Source: DASVEE01 sp036399695 (lineage in GTDB: Bacteria; Acidobacteriota; Thermoanaerobaculia; Gp7-AA8). From it: a stretch of DNA of 64,000 bases. The number at the start of each line of letters is the position of its first letter. Position 1 is the stretch's first letter. The notes below the pieces were generated by a model. That model ran no database searches. It was given only the letters and a program-made list of their open reading frames with translations, and was not told where the DNA came from. The translations under genes were made by a program, and so were the position numbers. Below are positions 51,305-59,910 of this stretch, one piece after another. The stretch is from assembly GCA_036399695.1 (NCBI GenBank), contig DASWMP010000322.1:1-64000 (forward strand), written 5' to 3'.

Positions 51305-52137
51305 AGGGCGTCGTAGAGTTTGCGGGCCTGGTCGTAGGCGGCGACGTCGCCGTCGATGATGGCGCGGACGAGCTTGGCCAGTTCTTCCGCGTGCCGCGCG
51401 AGTTGCTCGCGGTTCGCGGCGACGATCGGGGCCCAGACGCTGCCGTCGCTGCCGGCCAGGCGGAGGAACGTGCGCAGGCCGCTGCCGGCGAACCGGAGCT
51501 GGTCCTCGTCGAGGTAAGCGGCGAGGGCGGTGGAGAGGATCTGCGGCAGATGGCTCGTCAGGGCGACGCCGGCGTCGTGCTCGCGCGCGTCGACGCGGTC
51601 GCGGATCGCGCCGCACGCGTCGATCATCGAGTCGACGAGCGGGTCGTCGGCGTCGACGAACCAGCGGTGGTTCTCGAACAGATCTGCGCGCGCCGCCGCG
51701 AGGCCGCGCTCCTGCGAGCCGGCCATCGGGTGACCGGCGATGAAGCGTGTGGTGGCGGCGTCGCGCAGCGGGGCCATGACGCTGCACACGGAGGTCACGG
51801 TGGCGGGGGTGCGCAGGGTGCGCAGGATGCGCACCGCGATATCCACCGGGGTGGCCAGGATGATCAGATCCGGTGGGGGACCGGGGGAGACGATGGGACC
51901 AATGGGACCAATAGGACCGATGGGACTAATGCCTTCGGGTGGGCTCCCATTGGTCCCATCTGTCCCATAGGTCCCATCGTCCCTTGTGGACCACCGCTCA
52001 TCCGCCGCCTCCGCCCCCCGCGCGGCCTCCGGGCTCACCTGCGGGTCCACGAACGCCACCCGCCAGCCGCTTGCGCGGAGGCGGATGCCGATCGAGCCGC
52101 CGATCAGGCCGAGGCCGGCGATGAGGACGCGGGGCAT
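51301..52137 (-). CDS. tyrA: Prephenate dehydrogenase with repeat-derived loop
   Basis: This 278-residue enzyme has the Rossmann motif VLIAGLGLIGGSIGIRLR and the NAD-fold strand LIILATPVDI. GHPMAGSQERG and the catalytic His region HLPQILSTAL follow. It makes 4-hydroxyphenylpyruvate for tyrosine. Residues about 53-88 (DGTYGTDGTNG and four Pro-Ile-Gly units) are encoded by a family C array (51891-51984) placed in the loop before ILATP, so this low-complexity insert is repeat-derived. The enzyme core on both sides is intact. It overlaps the second yfhO gene by 4 bp. Confidence 0.92.
   Translation of the reverse strand: MPRVLIAGLGLIGGSIGIRLRASGWRVAFVDPQVSPEAARGAEAADERWSTRDDGTYGTDGTNGSPPEGISPIGPIGPIGPIVSPGPPPDLIILATPVDIAVRILRTLRTPATVTSVCSVMAPLRDAATTRFIAGHPMAGSQERGLAAARADLFENHRWFVDADDPLVDSMIDACGAIRDRVDAREHDAGVALTSHLPQILSTALAAYLDEDQLRFAGSGLRTFLRLAGSDGSVWAPIVAANREQLARHAEELAKLVRAIIDGDVAAYDQARKLYDAL
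51891..51984. repeat. Family C 9-bp array hairpin inside tyrA
   Basis: ATGGGACCA, ATGGGACCA, ATAGGACCG and ATGGGACTA run rightward; CCATTGGTCCCATCTGTCCC and further units run back. The unit length (9 bp) preserves the frame and yields a Pro-Ile-Gly periodic peptide. Confidence 0.85.
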
Positions 52138-52141
52138 GGCA

Positions 52142-52681
52142 TCAGCGCGTCATCAGCACGAGCGTGCGATCCACCACCTGGGACGTCGTCACGTCAAAAT
52201 ACGGACGCTGGATCGTCACGCGGGGGCGGTTCGGGCGTGGGGTGATGTCGGCGGCGCGGTAGCTGCCGACGGCTTTCGTCACGTCCGTATTCAGGCCGAG
52301 CTGCTTTGTGATCGGCTCGATGGCCTTCACGTCGCCGGCGAGGTCGCCCGTGCGGTAGTAGGCCGGCGGCTTCGCGGCGCTCAGGTTGTTCGTGGCGTCC
52401 GGGGCCACGCCGCTGTACCCATAGGATTTGGCGTAGAACTGCGCCACTTCCTCGACCGAGGCTTCAGTGTCGTAGATGGCGGTCGGAGGCGGCTCCTGGT
52501 TCGGGGCCATCGTCTTATGTGCGTTCTTCGTCGCCTCGGTCAACTGGCCGAGGTAGCGCGCGCCGGGGTAGACCACGAAGCTGAAGGCTTCGGGCTCCGC
52601 GTACTCCTCTTCCTTGTTGCAGGCAGCCAGCGCGGCGAGCACGAGCAGCGCGGCCAGAATGACTCTCAATTTCGTACGCAT
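52142..52681 (-). CDS. Lipoprotein of unknown function
   Basis: This 179-residue protein starts at the ATG at 52681 (MRTKLRVILAALLVLAALAAC), with lipobox LAAC at Cys21. An acidic stretch and then a compact domain with VVYPGARYLGQLTE and EASVEEVAQFYAKSYGYSG follow. The latter motif is shared by small periplasmic lipoproteins whose role is unknown. The upstream in-frame extension is encoded by a heptamer hairpin and is rejected. It is 4 bp downstream of tyrA's start side on the same strand and probably a separate unit. Confidence 0.75.
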   Translation of the reverse strand: MRTKLRVILAALLVLAALAACNKEEEYAEPEAFSFVVYPGARYLGQLTEATKNAHKTMAPNQEPPPTAIYDTEASVEEVAQFYAKSYGYSGVAPDATNNLSAAKPPAYYRTGDLAGDVKAIEPITKQLGLNTDVTKAVGSYRAADITPRPNRPRVTIQRPYFDVTTSQVVDRTLVLMTR

Positions 52682-52707
52682 GAATGGGTTTCTCTCTATG
52701 GGCAGTT

Positions 52708-52783
52708 CAGTTGGCGGTTGGCAGTTGGCGGTGGCCTTGACGATGGTTGACTCCCGCCAACTGCCAACCGCCAACTGCCAACA
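52708..52783. repeat. Heptamer hairpin array (TTGGCGG/TTGGCAG)
   Basis: AGTTGGCGGTTGGCAGTTGG runs rightward and CGCCAACTGCCAACCGCCAA runs back, just upstream of the lipoprotein gene. Confidence 0.85.
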
Positions 52784-52799
52784 GCCTTTGCGGCGCGGA

Positions 52800-53132
52800 T
52801 TATACGGAGCGGGGGCCATTCCCGTTGATGTAGTCGACGACGCTGCTGCCCGTGACCTCGGAAAAACGCTCCGTATACGACCGGATAGCCCCGGCCGCCT
52901 CGTCGAGGAAAATCCGCTCGACCCTGAACAGCGGCACGAACATCGTCACGAGATCGATGCTCGGCTCGTCTCCCCGCGCAATCTGCCGCAGCCAGTCATC
53001 GAACGAATCGAGATTGATGGCCCGCATCGTCACCCCCGCCGGCGAAAGTGAGCTCAGCAACCCGAAGAACTTCTCCTTCGGATTGACGAGGTTGACGATG
53101 ACGGGAGCGTTTTTCTCGAAGCCTTCGATCAT
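52800..53132 (-). CDS. Small protein of unknown function, 110 residues
   Basis: The soluble protein begins MIEGFEKNAPVIVNLVNPKE and has a beta-sheet then helical pattern (KFFGLLSSLSPAGVTMRAIN, SFDDWLRQIARG). A VTMFVPLFRVERIFLDEAAG segment follows. The overall look is a small SH3- or Sm-like barrel followed by a helix, but no family is recognised. It lies just after a family F repeat and is in line with the epimerase gene upstream. Confidence 0.7.
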   Translation of the reverse strand: MIEGFEKNAPVIVNLVNPKEKFFGLLSSLSPAGVTMRAINLDSFDDWLRQIARGDEPSIDLVTMFVPLFRVERIFLDEAAGAIRSYTERFSEVTGSSVVDYINGNGPRSV

Positions 53133-53146
53133 TTGCGTGGGTGCAG

Positions 53147-53266
53147 TTAACCCTGAGCGAAGCGAAGGGTCAATGGAGCCTCAGCGACGGCGCAGACCAT
53201 CGACGCATTGCGTGGCAGAGGCCGTCGCTGAGGCTCCATTGATCCTTCGCTTCGCTCAGGATTAAA
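53147..53266. repeat. Family F hairpin, copy 1
   Basis: TTAACCCTGAGCGAAGCGAA with GGGTCAATGGAGCCTCAGCG and its return CGCTGAGGCTCCATTGATCC, then TTCGCTTCGCTCAGGATTAA. The right end supplies the stop codon of the epimerase gene. Other copies are at 53668-53790 and 60958-61049. Confidence 0.9.
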
Positions 53267-53669
53267 CCTTTTCGCTCAATTCAATCAGCACGCCGTTCCC
53301 CGCCGCGGGGTGCAGGAACGCGACGCGGCAGCCGTGGGCCCCGGGGACGGGGGTCTCGTTGATGAGGCGGTAGCCCTCGGCTTTCAGGCGCGCGAGATGG
53401 GCTTCGATGTCATCGACGCGGAAGCAGAGGTGGTGGATGCCTTCGCCCCGCTTCTCGATGTACTTCGCGATCGGGGAATCGGGGCTGGTGGGCTCGAGGA
53501 GCTCGAGGTTGGAGTCGCCGACGGAGAGAAAGGCCGTCTTCACGCCCTGCGTCTCCACGGTCTCGACGTGCTCGATCTCCAGGCCGAGGGACTGGTAGAT
53601 CTTCGCCACGTCGAGGGAGCGGACGGCGATGCCGATGTGGTCGAGGGTGGGTTTCTGCATGATTTTCAA
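53262..53669 (-). CDS. mce: Methylmalonyl-CoA epimerase
   Basis: This 135-residue VOC-fold enzyme interconverts R and S methylmalonyl-CoA. It begins MQKPTLDHIGIAVRSLD with the first metal His (DHIGIAV), and has ELLEP, the second His pair in GEGIHHLCFRVDD, and the Glu in GVLIELSEK. The length is normal. It is bracketed by two copies of the family F hairpin: one ends at its stop codon and the other starts just before its start codon. No mutase genes lie in the window. Confidence 0.93.
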   Translation of the reverse strand: MKIMQKPTLDHIGIAVRSLDVAKIYQSLGLEIEHVETVETQGVKTAFLSVGDSNLELLEPTSPDSPIAKYIEKRGEGIHHLCFRVDDIEAHLARLKAEGYRLINETPVPGAHGCRVAFLHPAAGNGVLIELSEKV

Positions 53670-53790
53670 CCCTGAGCGAAGCGAAGGGTCAATGGAGCCT
53701 CAGCGAGGTGGTCAACCACCGGCGCATTGCATGGCGAGGGTCGTAGCTGAGGCTCCATTGATCCTTCGTCGCTTCGCTCCTCAGGATTAA
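53668..53790. repeat. Family F hairpin, copy 2
   Basis: AACCCTGAGCGAAGCGAAGG and GTCAATGGAGCCTCAGCG pair with CTGAGGCTCCATTGATCC and TCGCTTCGCTCCTCAGG. The right end TTAA supplies the stop codon of the phosphorylase gene. Confidence 0.9.
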
Positions 53791-55100
53791 CTCAAATGCT
53801 CATGAATCAGCGGCTTCGCCGGCGGCTGGTCGTCGCCGATCTCCACGAATTCGAGGTAGCGGGCGCGGAGCTCGGCGGCGTCGCGGCCGGCGCGGCCTAA
53901 CTGGATGCGGGCGATGGTCTCGCCGGCTTTGACTTCGTCGCCGGTGCGGCGGTCGAACATGACGCCGGCGGCGTAGTCGATCTCGTCGTCCGCTTTCTTG
54001 CGGCCGGCGCCGAGGTCCACCGTGAACATGCCAGCTTTGTAGGTATCCATCTTCGTGATGAAGCCGCTGCGGGGAGCTTTGACTTCGATCGTTTCGGTTG
54101 GCTGCGCGAGGAGGGAGTAATCGTCGATGACGTTCGCGTCGCCGCCCTGCGCGGTGATCCACTTGCGGGTCTGCTCGAGGGCGCGGCCGGAGGTGAGGGC
54201 GTCGTCCAGCTCCTTGCGGGCGCTGGCCGTGTCGAAGCGGCCCGACATCACCAGGATGCGCTCGGCCTGGGCTCGCGTGACCTCGAGGACGTCCTCCGGG
54301 CCTTTGCCTTTCAGCACTTCGATCGTCTCGACGATCTCGTTGGCGTTGCCGGCGGCAATACCGAGAGGCCGGTCCATGTCCGTGATGATCGCCTCGACCT
54401 TCGTCCCCGAGCCGGCGGCCGCGGCGATGAGGCTCTGCGCGAGGGCTTTCGAATCCTGGTAGAGGCGCATGAAAGCGCCGCTGCCCGTCTTCACGTCGAG
54501 GATCAGGGCGGAGGCTCCCATGGCCAGCTTCTTCGACATGATCGAGGCGGTGATCAGCGGGAGCGATTCGACCGTGCCGGTGACGTCGCGCAGCGCGTAG
54601 ATCTTCCGGTCGGCGGGGGCGATGCCTTCGGTCGACGTGGAGATCACGCAACCGGCGTCGGCGACGCTTTTCTCGAACTCGGCGCGTGAGAGGCGGGCGT
54701 TGAAGCGTGGGATGGCTTCGAGCTTGTCGAGCGTCCCGCCTGTGTGGCCAAGGCCGCGGCCCGAGAGCATGCCGATGCGGATGCCGCAGGCGGCCACCCA
54801 GGGGGAGAGGATCAGCGAAACCTTGTCGCCGACGCCGCCGGTGGAGTGCTTGTCGGCGATGAACTCGTACGTGTTGCGCAGGTGCCACTGCTCGCCGGAG
54901 CGGAGCATGGCCTGCGTCAGGGTGGCCATCTCCTCCGAGGTCATGCCGTTGATGGCGATGGCCATCAGGAGGGCGCTCATCTGGTAGTCGGGGATGTCGC
55001 CGCGGGTGTAGCCCTCGACGAAGAACTCCAGCTCGCGGCTCTCGAGCGGCGCGCCGCGACGCTTGCGGTTGAGAAGCTCATAAACGCTGTACGCAGCCAT
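53787..55100 (-). CDS. Pyrimidine-nucleoside (thymidine) phosphorylase
   Basis: This 437-residue enzyme carries the family signature SGRGLGHTGGTLDKLEAIP near residues 107-125, the phosphate loop DKHSTGGVGDKVSLIL, and the C-terminal PYNP domain (about 340-430). It cleaves thymidine or uridine with phosphate in nucleoside salvage. The deoB-like phosphopentomutase lies about 2 kb away on the other strand. The choice between DeoA and the broader Pdp cannot be made from sequence alone. Its stop codon is inside a repeat end. Confidence 0.94.
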   Translation of the reverse strand: MAAYSVYELLNRKRRGAPLESRELEFFVEGYTRGDIPDYQMSALLMAIAINGMTSEEMATLTQAMLRSGEQWHLRNTYEFIADKHSTGGVGDKVSLILSPWVAACGIRIGMLSGRGLGHTGGTLDKLEAIPRFNARLSRAEFEKSVADAGCVISTSTEGIAPADRKIYALRDVTGTVESLPLITASIMSKKLAMGASALILDVKTGSGAFMRLYQDSKALAQSLIAAAAGSGTKVEAIITDMDRPLGIAAGNANEIVETIEVLKGKGPEDVLEVTRAQAERILVMSGRFDTASARKELDDALTSGRALEQTRKWITAQGGDANVIDDYSLLAQPTETIEVKAPRSGFITKMDTYKAGMFTVDLGAGRKKADDEIDYAAGVMFDRRTGDEVKAGETIARIQLGRAGRDAAELRARYLEFVEIGDDQPPAKPLIHEHLS

Positions 55101-55185
55101 AGGCGCGTGATTCTACGGTGGATGGGGCCGGAATGGTGGCTGGTGGTCAGTGGCGGTGCCTGACGTCCGGCCATCGATCGGCCGA

Positions 55186-55473
55186 AATCGCTCGACGAGC
55201 ACCCGCGATCGGTGGCCCGTCACCAGGAATCAGTCATCGATCACCGGGAATCGGTGGCCGATCGCCGAAAATCGGGCATCGATGACTGATTTCCCACGGA
55301 TCGTGACCGGAATTCAGTCGCGCGTCACCGAAATTCAGTCACGCGTGACCGAAATTCGGTGGCCGGCGTCGGGAAATCGGTCGCTGGCCCCCGAAAATCA
55401 CTCGTCGATCACGGAAAATCAGTCATCGATCACGGAAAATCAGTGATCGATCACCGAAAATCACTCACCACCG
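55186..55473. repeat. 21-bp minisatellite (about 13 units)
   Basis: Units close to ATCACGGAAAATCAGTCATC G repeat with variants such as GATCACCGGGAATCGGTGGC C; ATCGAT and GTGATCGATCAC are palindromic within units. It occupies the gap of about 400 bp between the phosphorylase and queC genes, ending about 30 bp before queC. The 21-bp period keeps the reading frame, giving a 7-residue peptide repeat with no independent sign of expression. Confidence 0.85.
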
Positions 55474-55506
55474 GCCACGACCTACCCCAGCTAAACTCCC
55501 GCCGCC

Positions 55507-56196
55507 ATGAAAGCCGTCATCCTCCTGTCGGGCGGACTCGACTCCGCGACCGTGCTCGCCATCGCCAGAAATCAGGAGCGTGAGTGCCACGCCATGTCCA
55601 TCGTCTACGGACAGCGTCACGACGTCGAACTGCACGCCGCGCGTCGCGTTGCCGAGGCCATCGGCGTCTCCTCGCACGTCGTCTTCCCCCTCGACCTGCG
55701 CGTCTTCGGCGCCAGCGCTCTCACGAGTGACCTGGAGGTGCCGAAAGATGCCGTCGGTGCCCCCGGCATCCCCATCACCTACGTCCCGGCTCGCAACACG
55801 ATCTTTCTCTCGCTGGCGCTGGGGTTCGCCGAAGCGCTCGAAGCGCAGGAGATCTGGCTCGGCGTCAACGCCGTCGACTTCAGCGGCTACCCCGACTGCC
55901 GCCCCGACTTCATCGACGCCTTCCAGCAGGTGATCTTCGAAGGCACCCGCAGCGGCGTCGAGAAGCAGGAGCCCCGCATCGTCGCCCCGCTGCTGTCGAT
56001 GACGAAGGCGGACATCATCCGCCGCGGCGTCGAGCTGGGCGTCGATTACGGCCTCACGCACTCCTGCTACGACCCCGGCCCGCACGGCCACGCCTGCGGC
56101 CACTGCGACTCCTGCCTCCTGCGCCGGAAGGGTTTCGAGGAGGCAGGCGTTCCTGACCCGACGGTCTACGGACTGAACAGCCATGCGAATCACTGA
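55507..56196 (+). CDS. queC: 7-cyano-7-deazaguanine synthase
   Basis: This 229-residue queuosine pathway enzyme turns 7-carboxy-7-deazaguanine into preQ0 using ATP and ammonia. It has the PP-loop [15 protein letters not shown] at residues 6-20 and the zinc site with four Cys ([14 protein letters not shown]) near the end. [14 protein letters not shown] and [15 protein letters not shown] are family motifs. It overlaps queE by 14 bp. No queD, queF or tgt is in the window. Confidence 0.95.
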   Translation: MKAVILLSGGLDSATVLAIARNQERECHAMSIVYGQRHDVELHAARRVAEAIGVSSHVVFPLDLRVFGASALTSDLEVPKDAVGAPGIPITYVPARNTIFLSLALGFAEALEAQEIWLGVNAVDFSGYPDCRPDFIDAFQQVIFEGTRSGVEKQEPRIVAPLLSMTKADIIRRGVELGVDYGLTHSCYDPGPHGHACGHCDSCLLRRKGFEEAGVPDPTVYGLNSHANH

Positions 56197-56815
56197 GATC
56201 TTCCACTCGATTCAGGGGGAGTCGTCCCACGCCGGCCGCCCCTGCACCTTCGTCCGTCTGACGGGCTGCAATCTCCGCTGCCGCTGGTGCGACTCGGAAT
56301 ACACGTTCACCGGCGGCGAACGGCTGACGCTCGACGAGGTGATCGCGAAGGTGGACGCCTACGGCTGCAACCTGGTCGAGATCACGGGCGGCGAGCCGCT
56401 GGCCCAGGCCGAAGCCTTCCCGCTGATCGCCCGGCTCTGCGACGCCGGCTACGAGGTGCTGATCGAAACCTCCGGCTCGATCGACATCACCCCCGTCGAC
56501 CCGCGCGCGAAGCTGATCCTGGACCTCAAATGCCCCGGCTCGGGTGAGGTGTCGAAGAACCGCTGGTCGAACCTCGACCACCTCCGCCCCCACGACGAAC
56601 TGAAGTTCGTGATCGCCGACCGCACGGATTACGAATGGGCCCGCACCCTGATCGCCGACCGCCATCTCTCCCGCTGGACGCTGCTCATCTCCCCGGTCTG
56701 GGGCGAGATGGAGATGAAGCCGCTGGTGGAGTGGATGCTCCAGGACCGCCTACCCGCAAGATTCCAGACCCAGCTCCACAAACACATCTGGGGCGCCGAC
56801 GTCCACGGTGTGTGA
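56183..56815 (+). CDS. queE: 7-carboxy-7-deazaguanine synthase (radical SAM)
   Basis: This 210-residue radical SAM enzyme has the cluster motif CNLRCRWC at about 31-38 in the CxxxCxxC form, preceded by [15 protein letters not shown]. It has the SAM-binding VEITGGEPL and a final QLHKHIWG. It converts 6-carboxy-tetrahydropterin to carboxydeazaguanine, the step before QueC. It starts 14 bp inside queC, so the two are co-expressed. A family E repeat follows. Confidence 0.95.
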   Translation: MRITEIFHSIQGESSHAGRPCTFVRLTGCNLRCRWCDSEYTFTGGERLTLDEVIAKVDAYGCNLVEITGGEPLAQAEAFPLIARLCDAGYEVLIETSGSIDITPVDPRAKLILDLKCPGSGEVSKNRWSNLDHLRPHDELKFVIADRTDYEWARTLIADRHLSRWTLLISPVWGEMEMKPLVEWMLQDRLPARFQTQLHKHIWGADVHGV

Positions 56816-56826
56816 CTCGGTGCACC

Positions 56827-57000
56827 GGGAGGAGACGACCGGGGCGCCTCCGGCGGGCGGGCACGGCCCGCGGCGTTTGTTGCCTCAGGCTCGGCGTACC
56901 GCGTCGCGATCAACACGTTCGTAAGTAGGGTCGACTGCGGCTTGGCCAACCAGCGCCGCGGGCCGTGCCCGCCCGCCGGAGGCGCTCTCGTCGGCTCCCC
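56827..57000. repeat. Family E long hairpin, copy 2 (inverted)
   Basis: GGGGCGCCTCCGGCGGGCGG and CGCCCGCCGGAGGCGCTCTC pair. The central loop reads GTAAGTAGGGTCGACTGCGG, the reverse complement of the loop in the other two copies. It fills the gap between queE and deoB. Confidence 0.88.
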
Positions 57001-57023
57001 GTTGAACCCGTTACACTTCCTGC

Positions 57024-58190
57024 ATGAAGAATCGTGCGATTGTCATCGTCTGTGACTCCCTCGGAGTCGGGGAGTTGCCGGACGCGAAAGACTTTGGGGA
57101 TGAGGGGGCGAATACCCTTGGGCATGTGCTCGACTCGCAGCGGCCGTCCTTGCCGACCTTGAGCAAACTCGGGCTCCTGCACACCTTGCCGACGCCCGCT
57201 ACCGACGTCACCCCCATGGCGGCATTCGGGCGGATGAATGAAATCAGCGCCGGGAAAGACACCACCACCGGGCACTGGGAAATGATGGGGCTCATCGTCC
57301 AGGACCCGTTCCGCACCTACCCCGATGGCTTCCCGCCGGAAATCATCGACGAATACGAGAAGCGCATCGGGCGGAAGACGTTGGGCAACAAGCCGGCGTC
57401 CGGGACCGTGATCCTCGACGAGCTGGGCGAAGAGCACATGCGCGGCGGGGCGCCCATCGTCTACACCTCGGGCGACTCCGTGTTCCAGGTCGCCGCGCAT
57501 GAAGACGTCATCCCGCCGGACGAGCTGTGGCGCATCTGCGCCGTCGCGCGGGAGCTCATGCGCGGCGAGCACAACATCGGGCGCATCATCGCGCGCCCAT
57601 TCGTCGGATCGGGCAAGGGGCACTTCAAGCGCACGGCGAACCGGAAGGACTTTTCCGTCCGGCCGACCGGCGAGACCGTCGTCGAGCGGGCCCACAAAGC
57701 CGGCCGCGAAGTCCTCGGGCTCGGCAAGATCGCGGACATCTTCGACCGTGTCGGCATCGGTACCGAGATCCGCACCGAGTCCAACTCCGACGGCATGCGC
57801 AAGACGCTCGACCTCGTCCGCGAATCGAATGCGGACCTGATCTACACGAACCTCGTCGACTTCGACTCCAAGTACGGCCACCGCAACGATCCGGTCGGTT
57901 ATGCGAAGGCGCTGGAGACGTTCGACAGCGAACTGGCCGGGCTGCTCGAAGCGCTGCGGCCGAACGATCTCGTCTTCATCACCGCCGATCACGGCTGCGA
58001 TCCCTGCGACGTCTCCACCGATCACACGCGGGAGTACGTCCCGCTCGTCATCGCCGGCCCGTCGATCAGCGGCGGCCGTCCCCTCGGTACCCGGGACACG
58101 TTCGCCGACCTCGGCGCCACGGTCTCTGAATTCCTCGAGCTTTCCCGCGAAGGTCTGCCGGGCACGAGTGCCCTGCCGGAGTTACGTTGA
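57024..58190 (+). CDS. deoB: Phosphopentomutase
   Basis: This 388-residue alkaline-phosphatase-fold enzyme interconverts ribose-1- and ribose-5-phosphates. Motifs in order are IVCDSLGVGELPDA (first metal Asp), KDTTTGHWEMMG with the phosphorylated Thr region, NLVDFDSKYGHRNDP and FITADHGCDPCDVSTDHTRE with the remaining metal Asp/His ligands. The length is normal. It works with the nucleoside phosphorylase nearby in deoxynucleoside salvage. An unknown exported-protein gene begins at its stop codon (TGATG). Confidence 0.96.
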   Translation: MKNRAIVIVCDSLGVGELPDAKDFGDEGANTLGHVLDSQRPSLPTLSKLGLLHTLPTPATDVTPMAAFGRMNEISAGKDTTTGHWEMMGLIVQDPFRTYPDGFPPEIIDEYEKRIGRKTLGNKPASGTVILDELGEEHMRGGAPIVYTSGDSVFQVAAHEDVIPPDELWRICAVARELMRGEHNIGRIIARPFVGSGKGHFKRTANRKDFSVRPTGETVVERAHKAGREVLGLGKIADIFDRVGIGTEIRTESNSDGMRKTLDLVRESNADLIYTNLVDFDSKYGHRNDPVGYAKALETFDSELAGLLEALRPNDLVFITADHGCDPCDVSTDHTREYVPLVIAGPSISGGRPLGTRDTFADLGATVSEFLELSREGLPGTSALPELR

Positions 58191-59164
58191 TGCTTTTGAA
58201 GGTGTTGTCGGTTGTCCGTTTTCCGTCGTTCGTGGTGTGTGCGGTGCTGATCGCCGGGAGTGCGTTGGCGCAGGTGGATGCGACGCGCGTGGCGAATGAC
58301 GCCATGGTCGTCGACCGGGTGGCCGAGGCGAGTAAGCGCGATCTGCCGGTGGACTTGTTGAAGCGCATCGTCAATGAGGACATCGAGCTGCTGCGCGGGC
58401 GGAGCGCGAACGGGCTGTATCAGTATGCCCGGTACGAGCGCATCGAGGGCGGACGCGTGTCGCGCGCAAGCTCGGTGCAGCCGCCGGACAAGAAGAGCGA
58501 GACGCGCGTGCTCGAAGTGTCGGCGCCGCTCGCTTACCGGCTCATCCTCGACTCGCCGTCGCGGCGGATGCTCGTCACGCGAAACCGTCCGGTGTTCATC
58601 GAGCGGGTCGAAGTGGAGTACGTCCCGCAGGGCGCGTCGGCGACGAAGCGGGAGACGATCAGCATCGAGGCGAACCTGAATCCCGGCGAGGTGCGGGCGG
58701 TCGATCTGCCGGACATCGCACGGCAGGCGACGGTACGGATCTTCGCCCGCGCGGACGAGGAGCAGGGTTACGCGAACCTGACGGCGACGCTGATCCAGGC
58801 GCGCGTGGTCGACAATCCGGAGAGCCCGTACGCGGATGCGGTGGCGAGTGCGAAGTCGCTGGTGAAGTCGCTCGACAATAACGATGTCGGCTCGGTGCGA
58901 TCGCTGGCGTCGCGCATCCGGCAGCAACTCCGTGCGCCGGGGGCGCAGGATGGTGCACCGTCCACGCAGGCCGCCTCGCAGCTCCAGGCGCAGCCCGCTA
59001 CGCGCACGATCGAAGTGACGGCGTCGCGTGATGACGCGCAGCCGCCGATCGAAACTTATACGGAGTTGCAGCTCATCGAGGATCTGCTGACGGGAAATGC
59101 TGACGAAAAAAGGGAAGGGCTCGACAGGCTGCACCAACTGCTACGGAAACTGCGCCCTCGCTGA
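58190..59164 (+). CDS. Exported protein of unknown function
   Basis: This 324-residue protein starts at the ATG at 58190, overlapping the deoB stop by one base. A signal peptide ends near AGSALAQ. The mature part shows a beta-rich domain (about 60-200) and a C-terminal helical segment (VASAKSLVKSLDNNDVGSVR) ending with LLRKLRPR. Residues 5-15 are encoded by TTGTCGGTTGTCCGTTTTCC, which resembles the forward arm of the heptamer arrays. No domain is recognised. Confidence 0.7.
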   Translation: MLLKVLSVVRFPSFVVCAVLIAGSALAQVDATRVANDAMVVDRVAEASKRDLPVDLLKRIVNEDIELLRGRSANGLYQYARYERIEGGRVSRASSVQPPDKKSETRVLEVSAPLAYRLILDSPSRRMLVTRNRPVFIERVEVEYVPQGASATKRETISIEANLNPGEVRAVDLPDIARQATVRIFARADEEQGYANLTATLIQARVVDNPESPYADAVASAKSLVKSLDNNDVGSVRSLASRIRQQLRAPGAQDGAPSTQAASQLQAQPATRTIEVTASRDDAQPPIETYTELQLIEDLLTGNADEKREGLDRLHQLLRKLRPR

Positions 59165-59255
59165 ACGGTGCGCGCCCGAAACTTGCAGTGCCTCGGCGCG
59201 CGCGATTTTGCCCATTTGTTGCGTCCGTCGCGCGCAGGTTTCGTCTTTTGATGGT

Positions 59256-59284
59256 TTGACCGGACCGGGTGTGTGACGTAGAAT
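59256..59284 (+). promoter_or_regulatory. Sigma-70-type promoter of carD
   Basis: TTGACC at 59256-59261 and TAGAAT at 59279-59284 are separated by 17 bp. Transcription would begin near 59291, leaving a leader of about 40 nt. An in-frame ATG at 59283 falls inside the -10 box and cannot be the start codon. Confidence 0.75.
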
Positions 59285-59333
59285 GCCGGTCCCTTCGCGT
59301 AGTTCTTCAAGCGCTTTCCGAAAGGAGCCTCAC

Positions 59334-59846
59334 TTGTCGTCAGTCAAACTTAGTTTCAAGGTCGGGGATAAGCTCGTTTACCCGAACCACGGAGTAACCG
59401 TGGTTGAGCACATCGGCGAGTCGCCGATCATGCCGACCGGAGACAGCTATTACCACCTCAGGCTGCTCGCGACCAATTCGCGCCTGATGGTGCCGATCAC
59501 AAATACGGACCGCGTCGGTCTGCGCCGTCTTTACCAGCAGAAAGAGATCAAAGGCCTCATGGGCCTGCTCGAAGAAAAGCCGGTGAAGACGCACTCCGAC
59601 TGGAAGGGCCGATACCGCGACAACCTCGAGCGGATGAAGACGGGCCGCCTCGAAGACGTCGCCGAAGTCCTCAAGAACCTCCACGAGGTTCAGAAAAAGA
59701 AGAGCCTCTCGTTCCGCGAGAAGAAAATGTACGACCGCGCCAAGTACCTGATTGTGTCCGAGGTGGCGATCGTCAAGAACATGCCGGAGCCCGAGGCGGA
59801 GAAAGTGATCATCAAGAGCCTGGAAAAGGCTCTCGGCGGACACTAG
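59334..59846 (+). CDS. carD: CarD/CdnL-type RNA polymerase-binding regulator
   Basis: This 170-residue protein starts at the TTG at 59334, with AAAGGAG 7 bases upstream and a good promoter before it. The N-terminal domain (VGDKLVYPNHGVTVVEHIGE) is the CarD/TRCF RNA polymerase beta-binding fold. The C-terminal helical domain (about 75-165) with KTHSDWKGRYRDNLERMKTG and SFREKKMYDRAKYLIVSEVA is the DNA-binding, -10-opening part. It stabilises open promoter complexes, notably at rRNA promoters. A terminator follows. Confidence 0.95.
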   Translation: MSSVKLSFKVGDKLVYPNHGVTVVEHIGESPIMPTGDSYYHLRLLATNSRLMVPITNTDRVGLRRLYQQKEIKGLMGLLEEKPVKTHSDWKGRYRDNLERMKTGRLEDVAEVLKNLHEVQKKKSLSFREKKMYDRAKYLIVSEVAIVKNMPEPEAEKVIIKSLEKALGGH

Positions 59847-59877
59847 TTCCCGCGATCAAAATTTGTGGTTTGCATGG

Positions 59878-59910
59878 AGTGCCGCTCTGAAGGGGGCGGC
59901 ACTTTTGTTT
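59878..59910 (+). terminator. Rho-independent terminator of carD
   Basis: AGTGCCGC and GCGGCACT pair over 8 bp with a 10-nt loop, followed by TTTGTTT. Confidence 0.85.

Noticed and set aside
49418..51316. Frame of 632 codons opposite the second yfhO gene
   Set aside because: It has His/Arg/Gln-rich composition and no start signal; it is a shadow.
51889..51985. Collagen-like protein segment
   Set aside because: The Pro-Ile-Gly pattern comes from 9-bp repeats found in non-coding places as well, so it is not a collagen domain.
55186..55473. CRISPR array or repeat protein gene upstream of queC
   Set aside because: There are no spacers, and the 7-residue peptide repeat has no independent sign of being expressed.
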